IMG/VR virus record: IMGVR_UViG_3300031951_000394
Span: 1 to 41,956 of that record
DNA: 41,956 nucleotides
Source: a virus
Direction: 5' to 3' (one strand)
Shown here one piece after another: positions 23,133 to 31,670 of this stretch. Under the pieces are notes generated by a model. That model did no database searches and was not told where the DNA came from. It saw nothing but the letters and a program-made list of their open reading frames with translations. Within the stretch, counting starts at the first letter, position 1. Every line of letters starts with the position of its first letter. The position numbers were made by a program, and so were the translations under genes.

Positions 23133-24538
23133 TGTACGGGTACTCTTGCTCGGTCTTTAAGACGATCTAAATCATTAAATCTTTTTTCTTCGTCTTCTTG
23201 TTTTTTTCTGTTTCTATCTTCTTTACCTTTCTGAGGAGCCCAATCCGCTCTAGTAAAATTCATGTTTTCAAAATTAGCCTGATACGTCAAAGCAAATGGT
23301 GCAAAATGTCGAACTTTTAAAGACTGAATTTTAATATAATTCGCATTTTCATGATGTTTACCTATAGCTAAAGCCAAATCAAACGGTTTAATTATTCCCT
23401 TAAATCCGGCAATATCATCGACTGTATAGTCCCAAGTAGGAGCACCTTTTAATTGATGTAAAACAATTACACTGATTGGATGTTGATCTAGAATTCTAAA
23501 CATAGAAAGCTCATCACATTCAAAGGCAATTTGTTCATACTCTTTCCAACGATCTGCTCCTTTTGATAGTGTTTTTACAGGAGATAAATAGTCCATTTGA
23601 TCAATAATAATAGTATCAATAATGAACCCTTCATTTGCATATTTTGTTAACAATCCTTTGATAGTGTTTACTGTCACAGGTGTCATATGCCTAGCATCTA
23701 TTATTTTTAATCCTCTTAAACGTTGTCTATCTAATGCGGTCAAATCGGCAAAAGCAGAGTTTAATAACATCCTTTCTTCAGGATTACCATATCTTAATTT
23801 ACTGTAGTTAAGTCCAAATTTCCTAGCATAGAATCGTTGTGTAAGATGTGTGTTAGGTTCTTCTAACGAAAAATATCCAACGTTCACAAACTCTGATATA
23901 CAATTTGCTATATTAACTGCACAAGCTGTTTTACCTACACCAGAGCCAGCCATTAACAGTGAACACTCTTCTGGTTGAAACCCTCCCATATGAGCTTCGA
24001 GTCCGTCAAACCCAATAGCTCGATAAGCCAACTGCTCTATATAAATAGGTCTATCAAAAGGATTAACATCAACAACGTCTTCGAAAACTCTAATATTTTC
24101 AAAACCCTCAGCAACTTGCTTCATCTCTTCATACATTTCTGTAGAATCAGTAGTTGTTTGCTGAACTTTACTTAATCTTCTATGTTTAATAAACTCGAAG
24201 AGGTGTTGTTCGACGTAATCTTCTTGTAACTCCTTTATATAAAAACTATCTAGTAATTCCTTTAAATTTTCAATCGTTACATCATTAATCTCATTATTTG
24301 CTAATAAAGTTTGAACTTCAATGTCCAAAACCGTAGAAACAATAGGACGAACAATATTTAAGTCTAAAAGAAGTTGACCAATTGTTTTGTATACTTGAAT
24401 GCCAGCGGCTAAAGATGTAAGAAAATCATCCCCTTCCATTTTTAAAGCTTTAGCACGGTCATAAACTTTTTGAGACCTTGTCAAATGCATTAAAATGAGT
24501 TCATCAAAATCCGAATTATTATATAGTGTTGCACTCAT
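23129..24538 (-). CDS. DnaB-like replicative helicase (T4 gp41-like)
   Basis: 469 aa. The N-terminal 130 residues are helical, as in DnaB N-domains. RecA-fold motor: P-loop G198-S-G-V-G-K-T204, Y-F-S-L-E-E-P (Walker-A-linked E), then I-D-T-I-I-I-D-Q-M-D-Y-L (Walker B), and I-V-L-H-Q-L-K (sensor with H-Q). It unwinds DNA 5'-3' ahead of the polymerase. It is followed by the polymerase (ATGA overlap) and preceded by an unknown 183-aa gene and the primase, a complete replisome cluster. Confidence 0.94.
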   Translation of the reverse strand: MSATLYNNSDFDELILMHLTRSQKVYDRAKALKMEGDDFLTSLAAGIQVYKTIGQLLLDLNIVRPIVSTVLDIEVQTLLANNEINDVTIENLKELLDSFYIKELQEDYVEQHLFEFIKHRRLSKVQQTTTDSTEMYEEMKQVAEGFENIRVFEDVVDVNPFDRPIYIEQLAYRAIGFDGLEAHMGGFQPEECSLLMAGSGVGKTACAVNIANCISEFVNVGYFSLEEPNTHLTQRFYARKFGLNYSKLRYGNPEERMLLNSAFADLTALDRQRLRGLKIIDARHMTPVTVNTIKGLLTKYANEGFIIDTIIIDQMDYLSPVKTLSKGADRWKEYEQIAFECDELSMFRILDQHPISVIVLHQLKGAPTWDYTVDDIAGFKGIIKPFDLALAIGKHHENANYIKIQSLKVRHFAPFALTYQANFENMNFTRADWAPQKGKEDRNRKKQEDEEKRFNDLDRLKDRARVPVQ

Positions 24539-25086
24539 TGTTTTATTGCTGCTGTAATACGTCTAGTATCATGATTATATTTTTTCAATACTTCTTCAAC
24601 TTCTTTAGAGAATTCTTTTTTAGCTCGTTCCCGAAGTTTTGTATTGTTCATTAACTTACTTATTGGTTGTTTCGAATAAGTTAAACGAAAACATGCATCA
24701 AAGTTTAGAGTCATAGAAGTTAATACTTCCTCTTCAGAAAAACCAGACGCCGTGTGTGCGTTAAGTCTATTTTTATTTTCTTTATAAATTAATTCATAAG
24801 GTACAATACTGCTTATAGTGTCTAACAATCTTCCAAAATTTTCAACTGCTTCTGCTGTATAAAGAAATTGTGGAAGCATTGCCATTTTATCGTTTATCGA
24901 TTTATGATAAAATTGAGCTACAACAAACATCTCAGCATCATTACAATGTTGTAGCATAAAGGTCGTTGCTTTTTTAAAAACTTCGTCATTATCCGGAAGT
25001 TTATAATGAGGCATTACTCGACGTTTTTGATGTAGAAAAGCATCTTTAACTTGTTGTACTAATTCTTGGAATTCAATATCAGTCAT
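24535..25086 (-). CDS. Hypothetical protein between primase and helicase, 183 aa
   Basis: Helical, charged protein with no recognised family. The C-terminus is strongly basic (R-E-R-A-K-K-E-F-S-K...D-T-R-R-I-T-A-A-I-K). ATGA overlap with the helicase gene and 8-nt overlap with the primase gene suggest stoichiometric production with both. By position it could be a helicase loader or accessory factor (compare T4 gp59), which is inference only. Confidence 0.78.
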   Translation of the reverse strand: MTDIEFQELVQQVKDAFLHQKRRVMPHYKLPDNDEVFKKATTFMLQHCNDAEMFVVAQFYHKSINDKMAMLPQFLYTAEAVENFGRLLDTISSIVPYELIYKENKNRLNAHTASGFSEEEVLTSMTLNFDACFRLTYSKQPISKLMNNTKLRERAKKEFSKEVEEVLKKYNHDTRRITAAIKQ

Positions 25087-26011
25087 AAGCTTTTATCCAT
25101 TCAGAATAAACTATAGTTTGAGCCTCATCTTTAGTCATTTCATCCGGACTATCAAAACCATAATTTGCTGGATCTATGTTTATACATTTTTTACCGTTTA
25201 AACGAATTTGTGATGCTAATTGTCTCGCCTGTGCTTGAGTTTTATCGCCTGCATCATACATAAGTATAATCTCATCCCAACGCTGTATCAACTGGATTTG
25301 CTGAGAAGTGATACCTTTACCGAATGTAGCGACACCATTTGGAAACTTCCATGCCTTTTTGACACCCTCAACAACAACGACAGAATTAAATTCTTTAGCC
25401 TTATCGTAATTATATAGATATTGTCCTTTCGGAAATACATGAAGATATTTCATTTTACCCATACGGTTTCCATTAGGAGTCCCAGGCACAAATCTCAATT
25501 GCCAACCAACAAATTCATTATTGTAATAGACAGGAAAAACTAATGAATGTGCTGAATTTATTTTTGTTTGTCCATCATCTCCTTTATCGAAAACAATATC
25601 TACTGCATCTTCTGCTGTAATGTATCCAACACCATATTCATCCCAACACTCGGTCAAATCTGTAATATGATCTTTTTTAAGAAGTTTTACAGCTGGATGA
25701 TTTTTATCTAAGGCACAAACAGGAATTACTCCAGTACAAGGCCATTTTTTTGCTTGAGGATGTTCTTTAACCTCTTCTATTATGTTCGAAGCAGCTTCAA
25801 TTTTTACATTTCCAAAAATCTGTGATAATGCCAATGGTTTTTGACATATGAAACAATTTGTACTTAGTGTCTTTAAGTTAACACCACGTTTCAGCTTTAC
25901 GGCATCTCTTGGTGCACATGTAGGACATTTTACTCTAACCCAATTATTGTTTGCTTTTTTGGCTGCTCCGAATCGTTGTTTTAATAACAAAAACAATTCA
26001 TGATCAGTCAT
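25079..26011 (-). CDS. DnaG-type primase (zinc finger + TOPRIM)
   Basis: 310 aa. An N-terminal zinc ribbon with C29-P-T-C32 and C53-F-I-C56, then a fold ending in a TOPRIM domain: V-V-V-V-E-G-V-K-K (about 211-219), and I-L-M-Y-D-A-G-D-K-T (about 250). It synthesises RNA primers on the lagging strand with the adjacent DnaB-like helicase. Compared with T7 gp4 or T4 gp61 it is a stand-alone primase. The start shares one base with the stop of the preceding small gene. Confidence 0.92.
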   Translation of the reverse strand: MTDHELFLLLKQRFGAAKKANNNWVRVKCPTCAPRDAVKLKRGVNLKTLSTNCFICQKPLALSQIFGNVKIEAASNIIEEVKEHPQAKKWPCTGVIPVCALDKNHPAVKLLKKDHITDLTECWDEYGVGYITAEDAVDIVFDKGDDGQTKINSAHSLVFPVYYNNEFVGWQLRFVPGTPNGNRMGKMKYLHVFPKGQYLYNYDKAKEFNSVVVVEGVKKAWKFPNGVATFGKGITSQQIQLIQRWDEIILMYDAGDKTQAQARQLASQIRLNGKKCINIDPANYGFDSPDEMTKDEAQTIVYSEWIKAYD

Positions 26012-26229
26012 TATAAGCGAATTGCACGTCTAGGATTTTCGATTGCTGCTATCTTATCTTCTTTGGTAGGCATCATTTTAACTAATTCTTTAGCATCAAT
26101 TACCAAATCAAAACTTAACTTAGCCTCAACATCTTCCATGTTAAGCTTTGATTTGCCAATTACACCAATTATGTTTCTTGCCTCCGTCATCACTTGATTT
26201 GATTCTAGGTCTAATACAAGTATTCTCAT
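26011..26229 (-). CDS. Small protein with RAIRL tail, 72 aa
   Basis: Not recognised. It is acidic-to-neutral and helical, with a beta-rich start (M-R-I-L-V-L-D-L-E). It ends in P-R-R-A-I-R-L, another copy of the C-terminal peptide. Its coding of the tail uses different codons from the other copies. It lies between helicase and primase: ATGA overlap with the helicase stop, and shares one base with the primase start. Confidence 0.72.
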   Translation of the reverse strand: MRILVLDLESNQVMTEARNIIGVIGKSKLNMEDVEAKLSFDLVIDAKELVKMMPTKEDKIAAIENPRRAIRL

Positions 26230-27689
26230 AATTTGTTGTCGTAGTCGTACCAGTCAATTTGATCAACTGAGTCAACTATTTTTATTTTCCAGCCTTGAGC
26301 TTTATAATGTTCCATCCTCTTTAATGCTAGGTCGTTTAGACGCTCATCATGATTATCAAGAAAGTCTATCAAGACAAAATGAGTTTTGTCTTCTTCAATA
26401 TCCAACCGCAGCTTATCAGCTTCAGTTAATACACGACTACCTCGTAATGCTTCTTGGATAACCTCTATTTTTGATGAACCGGAACTAGCCTGAATGACAA
26501 CTCTAAGATGTGGAATATCTACTCCAGCTCTAAATGCGTCTGTTGCAATCAAGTGTTGAAATTTATTATCGATAAAATCTTGTGTTACCTCTTTTTGTTG
26601 TTTAGTAGATAACGCATATACACCAATTTCTTTTTTACTTGTTTTTCTGTGTACATATTTTACACCTGGAGGCATGAGTTTATGTAACTCAATTAAATGG
26701 TCATCAATATGATCAACGAATGTCAATGAAGGCCATCCTTTTGGTATTTTTGTAACAATTTTAGAAATTAATTCGTTTCTTGGTTTACACTTTTTAACTC
26801 CCTGAGTAATACAAGCTTCAAATGAAGAAGCCGTTACTAGATATTGTGGAGTTCTGACAAAGTAAACTAAAGCAGGAACAACAGCTCCAACTTCTTGAGC
26901 TTCTTCATAAGGAATATGAATTAATCTCTCTCCAAACAATCCTTTTAATAATTTATCCGCTCCATTAAACAAACCATCATCAGTAGCTGTAAATCCAAAT
27001 ATTCTAATCGGTTTTACTGAACTAATAACGTTTTGAATATGATCTCCAGAAGAACCTTGCAGTTCGTCAACAAGTAATAATTGGCACTTTTCTACTGCAC
27101 ATTTTTCTAAAGAACGAAATGTAGTTATAGTAATTTCTTTACTAATATCATTATAACCATCACCAACTCTACCTATATGTTTATTTGGAAAAATCTTTTT
27201 AAACTTTTCGTAAGTAGAACGAAAAACTTGTGCTAAAGGGATTGCTAATATTGTGTTAAGCGAATTCCACGCTGCATATGTAAATGCCTGACAATAAGTT
27301 TTACCATAACCACCTGCTGCGTGAAAGATTCCGGATTGATCCGCACCGGCTGTTAATCCTTTAGCTACAGCATCAATCTGGTAATCACGCAACCCGACAT
27401 CCTTTACAGCTTGCCAATCTATGTCAGGTAATGCAGTACGCTCATCAACGATCGTATAAGTATCATTATTTTTATGTATTAAATTGCATATCTTTTGAAA
27501 GAACCCTTGTAATGTAAAGATACCGCCTAAACCATCTGTCTGATGGAGTAGGCGTTCTTCGTAAACAGGTTTTCTTTTAAAATGTACAATCTCCATCTTT
27601 TTATGACTATACTTGAGATACTTAGTCAAATAATCTGTAGCTGGTGTTATATGGAGTGCTCCATCGAGCATTGTTATTTGTACATTCAT
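26226..27689 (-). CDS. SF2 helicase, UvsW-like
   Basis: 487 aa. Q-motif-like lead-in (G-L-R-D-Y-Q, about 99-104), motif I G-G-Y-G-K-T (126-131), motif II V-D-E-L-Q (about 208), motif III F-T-A-T-D, motif V-like D-A-F-R-A-G-V-D, and motif VI I-Q-E-A-L-R-G-S-R. The DELQ box (not DEAH) is variant. UvsW-type helicases dismantle R-loops and branched DNA, helping a phage move from origin- to recombination-dependent replication. Placed between the tiny paralogues and the primase. Confidence 0.9.
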   Translation of the reverse strand: MNVQITMLDGALHITPATDYLTKYLKYSHKKMEIVHFKRKPVYEERLLHQTDGLGGIFTLQGFFQKICNLIHKNNDTYTIVDERTALPDIDWQAVKDVGLRDYQIDAVAKGLTAGADQSGIFHAAGGYGKTYCQAFTYAAWNSLNTILAIPLAQVFRSTYEKFKKIFPNKHIGRVGDGYNDISKEITITTFRSLEKCAVEKCQLLLVDELQGSSGDHIQNVISSVKPIRIFGFTATDDGLFNGADKLLKGLFGERLIHIPYEEAQEVGAVVPALVYFVRTPQYLVTASSFEACITQGVKKCKPRNELISKIVTKIPKGWPSLTFVDHIDDHLIELHKLMPPGVKYVHRKTSKKEIGVYALSTKQQKEVTQDFIDNKFQHLIATDAFRAGVDIPHLRVVIQASSGSSKIEVIQEALRGSRVLTEADKLRLDIEEDKTHFVLIDFLDNHDERLNDLALKRMEHYKAQGWKIKIVDSVDQIDWYDYDNKL

Positions 27690-27698
27690 ATTATTAAA

Positions 27699-27803
27699 TT
27701 ACTCCGTATCAATTTTGTCTGCTGTCTCTTTTAGAAACTTTGCAACTTTTGGTCTGTGGTTATAACACCAACCTAACCCATAGCCTAGTATAAATAAAAA
27801 CAT
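27699..27803 (-). CDS. Tiny membrane-like protein B, 34 aa
   Basis: Frame from ATG 27801-27803 to TAA 27699-27701, sequence MFLFILGYGLGWCYNHRPKV and on. It has a short hydrophobic N-terminus and then R-P-K-V-A-K-F-L-K-E-T, which aligns with K-P-E-L-R-K-Y-L-K-E-K of the next upstream ORF. It fills the only gap of this size in the replication cluster, one base after its neighbour ends. Confidence 0.6.
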   Translation of the reverse strand: MFLFILGYGLGWCYNHRPKVAKFLKETADKIDTE

Positions 27804-27804
27804 A

Positions 27805-27963
27805 TTAGTCTACTACGATGTTGTCTTGGTTTCCTTTATTTGATCTAAGGGAACCAAAGCTAAATAATTTTTTAATCTTTTCTTTTAAGTATTTTCGCAA
27901 CTCAGGTTTTTCTACTAAGAAATTTGTGAAAATACCTGCGGCTAATAATGTAAGCTCAATCAT
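27805..27963 (-). CDS. Tiny membrane-like protein A, 52 aa
   Basis: Frame from ATG 27961-27963 (inside the end of SbcC, 8-nt overlap) to TAA 27805-27807. Residues 1-16 are hydrophobic (MIELTLLAAGIFTNFLV), then K-P-E-L-R-K-Y-L-K-E-K, a basic stretch and a polar tail. It may be a one-pass membrane protein with cytoplasmic basic helix. The neighbour at 27699-27803 repeats the same plan, so the two look like tandem paralogues. Confidence 0.62.
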   Translation of the reverse strand: MIELTLLAAGIFTNFLVEKPELRKYLKEKIKKLFSFGSLRSNKGNQDNIVVD

Positions 27964-30034
27964 TGTATTCTTCTATTTGTCCTAAGGATATGACATGATC
28001 CACAACCTCAGAAAGCATTGGATCATGATCAATAATTATTATTTGTTGTAACTTATCTGCAGATTTTAATTTTTTAATAATATCAAAATATGCTTTTCTA
28101 TTTGTAGTGTCTAAGTGTGTAGTCCCTTCATCAATAATCATTAGAGGAAAAGACTGGCTGAATAATTCATGTAGTGCTAAATGTAACGCAATACCTACTT
28201 GAATTTCTTGACCTCCTGATACGGAAGGTAAACGTCGTCCATCATCGTCATACATTTCAATTTTAAAATTATCCGCAACTTTAGCAGTATAAGGCATATT
28301 AAAATCTTGAAGTTTTTCTTGAAGGTATTCGGAAACAATATCCGCATAGTCTAAAATAAGCTTTCTAGGAAAGTTGGAAGTCTGTAGAATATCGTTCGCA
28401 ATGTTTAATAATTCACTGTAACGATTTCTTTTTTTATTTTTTTCTTGGTTATCTTTAGACCTATTTAACCGTGTATTTAAATCATTTAACGCAAATTCTT
28501 TCATTTGCAGTGCTGTTTGTTTTACTTGTACTTGACGAGTATTTTCAACATGTTGATTTAATGCACTAGCCAATATTCCTTTCTCTTCGTTTAGATCTTC
28601 ACCAACATATTCAGCTAAGTTCAGTAATTCAATTTTGAATTTATTTAATTGTCCTTCCTCAGAAGAAATTCTGATCTTTACATCAGCCAAAGCCTTTTCA
28701 TATTCGCGATAACTTTCAATAACTTCTGAAAACGAAGTCAAATCATCTTCACTAAACTCAATGTTTTTAAATTGTGTTAGCGATTTTCTCAGACTTTTAA
28801 TTTGTTCCAAATGCTCCTCTACGTTAGCAATTTCGGTACTTTTTTTCGTTATTTCTAACTCTAACTCTTTGAGAGATGCGGATACTTTCTTAAACTCTGC
28901 TAATAACTCTTGCTTTTCCTGTTCAAGAAGATTGACTAATTCCGTTACAGAATGTAGCGGTTGTCCACATGTATGACACATGGCCTTATCTTTCAAATCT
29001 TTGAATTTACCAATTTGAATTGTGTTAGTATCTATCTTTACTTTTAAAGTAATCGACAAATCGTACAATTCTTTTTGTTGTTTGTGTAACTCTTTTAATA
29101 GCTCACGATTATTTTCAAGCAAATCAAAATCAATTTTTATTGTTTCTAAATTTGCCAATGAACGTTCGTAATTAATTTTTTGTTGATATAAGGTTTTATG
29201 TTGAAGAAGTGTATTCTTCTGTTTCTCATAATCTACAATATTAATTGACTTAAGAATATCTGAGTATTCCTTCTGTTCATTACGTAAAATCTCAAGACGT
29301 TCTTCACATCTTTCAATAGCTTCGTTTACAATTATACGAGAACCAGCATCAGCCTCACACTTTGAAAGAAACCGTAACTGTGCTTTAAAGGCTTCCACAT
29401 CAGATTCTTCTAATAACGGAAGCTCTTGTATTTCACAATGTAACACATCAATTTCTTTTTGTGTGTTATGTATTTCATTTCTCAGATCTTCTATATCTTC
29501 TATAGGAAGTAGTGGAGGTAGTTGTTTTAGATAATTTTTAGATATCAAACTACGTACCTTTTCGGTATTAGGAACTAAGAATATTTTTTGAAAAATCTTT
29601 TCCCTAACAGTACTATCACCGGAAAACAATAATGGAATATTACCTTGCTGAGCAATAATTACTTTTGAAATAATCTCCGGTCCAACTTGCAATAGCTTAT
29701 CCCAAAGTTCTTTTACTTCCCCGGACTTCTTTAATGGTATCCCACCGTCATAAGCTAACTGTACCTTTGATCCACTTAGCCATCTTTGTAATCTGCCTTT
29801 TTTTCCGTTTAAAATAAACTTTATAGTAACATCACCACTGTCGGCACCCAAAGAAATAGCGTCATCTTTAGTACCATTGAAAAGACTTCCAGTCAAAGCA
29901 AATAGAATTGCCTCAATGATCGACGACTTACCGGTACCATTATCTCCAATAATACCGGTGACTCCATCCTTTAATTTCAGCTTTAACTGTCTATGTTTTC
30001 TGAAATTATTTAATTCTAAATCAGTAATTATCAT
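27956..30034 (-). CDS. sbcC: SbcC/Rad50-like recombination ATPase (gp46-like)
   Basis: 692 aa. N-terminal Walker A G30-D-N-G-T-G-K-S37, long coiled coils either side of a zinc hook C-H-T-C (about 352-355), then the ABC signature S-G-G-Q (about 603) and Walker B L-M-I-I-D-E. This dimeric ATPase pairs with the SbcD/Mre11-type nuclease at 31667-32776 to process DNA ends and start recombination-dependent replication. Its ATGA overlap with the 118-aa gene shows one transcript. Length is typical of phage gp46. Confidence 0.95.
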   Translation of the reverse strand: MIITDLELNNFRKHRQLKLKLKDGVTGIIGDNGTGKSSIIEAILFALTGSLFNGTKDDAISLGADSGDVTIKFILNGKKGRLQRWLSGSKVQLAYDGGIPLKKSGEVKELWDKLLQVGPEIISKVIIAQQGNIPLLFSGDSTVREKIFQKIFLVPNTEKVRSLISKNYLKQLPPLLPIEDIEDLRNEIHNTQKEIDVLHCEIQELPLLEESDVEAFKAQLRFLSKCEADAGSRIIVNEAIERCEERLEILRNEQKEYSDILKSINIVDYEKQKNTLLQHKTLYQQKINYERSLANLETIKIDFDLLENNRELLKELHKQQKELYDLSITLKVKIDTNTIQIGKFKDLKDKAMCHTCGQPLHSVTELVNLLEQEKQELLAEFKKVSASLKELELEITKKSTEIANVEEHLEQIKSLRKSLTQFKNIEFSEDDLTSFSEVIESYREYEKALADVKIRISSEEGQLNKFKIELLNLAEYVGEDLNEEKGILASALNQHVENTRQVQVKQTALQMKEFALNDLNTRLNRSKDNQEKNKKRNRYSELLNIANDILQTSNFPRKLILDYADIVSEYLQEKLQDFNMPYTAKVADNFKIEMYDDDGRRLPSVSGGQEIQVGIALHLALHELFSQSFPLMIIDEGTTHLDTTNRKAYFDIIKKLKSADKLQQIIIIDHDPMLSEVVDHVISLGQIEEYND

Positions 30035-30387
30035 AAAATATTGCTTACTTCATAAGTTAAATCTCGATAAATGCAAATATCTGAGTCATCTCCAAATCCG
30101 ATAAATAAATGCTCAATATCAAATTGTTTTAATGCATCAGAAACATCTCTGCTAATATCTGTATTATGATCTAACATACTACCATAATTGCCATTAATAT
30201 TTGGCGTATTGATGGTGTGGTATACTGAATATTTTTTAGTGTGACTGCTACCACATTTACTTGTAAATTGATTCCACCCAAAAGATGTTAATTCTTGGTG
30301 TTTATCAAAAACTTGTTTTGCTTGTTTTAAAACTAAGTTAGTTATTTGTTCTTTGATTTCGCTTTTTGAATTTTGAATATTTCCCAT
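30031..30387 (-). CDS. Hypothetical protein, 118 aa
   Basis: No family recognised. It has a helical N-terminal half (E-I-K-E-Q-I-T-N-L-V-L-K-Q-A-K-Q-V-F-D-K) and an Asp/Gly/Tyr-rich second half (F-G-D-D-S-D-I-C-I-Y-R-D). One-base overlap with the Thg1 gene and ATGA overlap with SbcC place it inside the operon. Confidence 0.7.
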   Translation of the reverse strand: MGNIQNSKSEIKEQITNLVLKQAKQVFDKHQELTSFGWNQFTSKCGSSHTKKYSVYHTINTPNINGNYGSMLDHNTDISRDVSDALKQFDIEHLFIGFGDDSDICIYRDLTYEVSNIL

Positions 30388-31112
30388 TACTCAGAAACAG
30401 AAGACATTTTCTCATCAGGATTATATCTCGTAATAATTTCTGGTCTGTTCTCTGTAAACAATGGAGCCGCTGTAATCTCTACAGTGTTTTTATTGGCTAG
30501 ATAACCGTGTGTTGTCCAAGGTTCTGCTTCTAACCAAGAAAATCCATGTGTTTCCTTCAGCATCTTTTTAATTTCCTCGCAACTTTTTTCATGTAATTCT
30601 TTACTTGAAAAATAATGCCTACCATATTGCTGAACACTATTTCTAATTGCATCTTGTTGTCTCCAAACCAAGTAATTGCAAAGCTCATTGGTGTCAGGTA
30701 AAACTAACAAACGAGCATCAAAAAAGGCTAGCTCAGTATCTTTTCTAGTCCAGGCAAATTCTTTGTTAAACTTTGCTGTAAATATACTAGAAGAAACTGA
30801 TACAATTTTTTGTAAATTATTATCAAACCAAGCTTGTGTGTTTAAATCTAAACCATCGTTAAGAACTATCGAAACTTCATCGCTCTGGATGTACGCAAAT
30901 CTTGCAGTACCTCCGATCTCTTTCATAACCCGTACAGCAGCTTTATTCATAGCCTCAGCAACATTTGTATCATAGGGCTTCCTAGCATTTGCTAAGTATG
31001 TATGAAAGGCCTTCCCGTCAATTCTAATAACCTTAGGTGCACGACGGATTGCTTTTATACGGAGCGAATCTTCATAACCTTTCATTCTATCTCCAAGAGA
31101 ATCAGCTTTCAT
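30387..31112 (-). CDS. thg1: tRNA-His guanylyltransferase (Thg1-like)
   Basis: 241 aa. Adds a guanylate to the 5' end of tRNA in the 3'-5' direction; relatives (TLPs) repair 5'-truncated tRNAs. Motifs: R-I-D32-G-K-A-F-H-T-Y, then Y-I-Q-S-D78-E79-V-S (metal ligands), F-D-A-R-L-L-V-L-P, and Y-L-V-W-R-Q-Q-D-A-I-R-N-S-V-Q, all hallmarks of the family. A 5'-repairing polymerase beside RNA ligases and Pnkp supports an RNA-repair role, an inference that needs biochemistry. Confidence 0.95.
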   Translation of the reverse strand: MKADSLGDRMKGYEDSLRIKAIRRAPKVIRIDGKAFHTYLANARKPYDTNVAEAMNKAAVRVMKEIGGTARFAYIQSDEVSIVLNDGLDLNTQAWFDNNLQKIVSVSSSIFTAKFNKEFAWTRKDTELAFFDARLLVLPDTNELCNYLVWRQQDAIRNSVQQYGRHYFSSKELHEKSCEEIKKMLKETHGFSWLEAEPWTTHGYLANKNTVEITAAPLFTENRPEIITRYNPDEKMSSVSE

Positions 31113-31459
31113 TTTGTTTCGAGAATAATCTGTTCTCCTGCCTTCTTAGCAGCATTGTACAGATTATGCCAATGAGCTGTTTGTCGTTTTAGAGACTCAA
31201 TTTGTAATTTATGATTTTCTTCGTTTTCTTTTAATCGAAGATTTAAATCATTTAATGTATCAATCTCGTCTAATAACTCTTTAAAATGCGCGTGCATGAT
31301 GTCCACGAGATCTGCGTCATTAGATGACATTCCCTCCGCTACCACATGCTCATTGCAAAACAAACCATGAGTATCAGGCCCTTGTTCAACAGAGACCCAC
31401 ATACCCTTTGTTGTTCCGTCAAATGCGTTCCGAAGTTGTCTCGTCTGTTCCCGGTTCAT
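31109..31459 (-). CDS. Hypothetical protein with C-terminal coiled coil, 116 aa
   Basis: N-terminal half has W-V-S-V-E-Q-G and H-G-L-F-C-N-E-H-V-V-A-E-G-M, then D-A-D-L-V-D-I-M-H-A-H-F-K-E-L-L-D-E-I, resembling a small domain found in phage accessory proteins (Ea22-like in style). Residues 75-105 are a charged coiled coil. Function unknown. ATGA overlap with the Thg1 gene and 41-nt overlap with the next gene upstream. Confidence 0.72.
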   Translation of the reverse strand: MNREQTRQLRNAFDGTTKGMWVSVEQGPDTHGLFCNEHVVAEGMSSNDADLVDIMHAHFKELLDEIDTLNDLNLRLKENEENHKLQIESLKRQTAHWHNLYNAAKKAGEQIILETK

Positions 31460-31670
31460 CTTTTAATGTATAAGGTGGTGCTTTGTCACAAATATTATCA
31501 AGCTCAACATCAATTAAATTACTAATTTGTAAATATGATGCTCTAATCTTCTGTTCAAAAGCTTCACTAGTGGGTTTCTTTTTTTCAAAAGATTTAATAA
31601 TCTTTTCAGCCGTCATGAAGTCTTCCAACAGTTTAAAAAGCTTATTGGGTTGTTTGTCAGCCATGTTCAT
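31419..31670 (-). CDS. Hypothetical protein, 83 aa
   Basis: Helical, Lys/Glu-rich protein with no family match. Two ATGs (31668-31670, 31662-31664) are possible; the first was chosen because it gives the ATGA overlap with the SbcD stop seen elsewhere in this operon. Confidence 0.65.
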   Translation of the reverse strand: MNMADKQPNKLFKLLEDFMTAEKIIKSFEKKKPTSEAFEQKIRASYLQISNLIDVELDNICDKAPPYTLKDEPGTDETTSERI

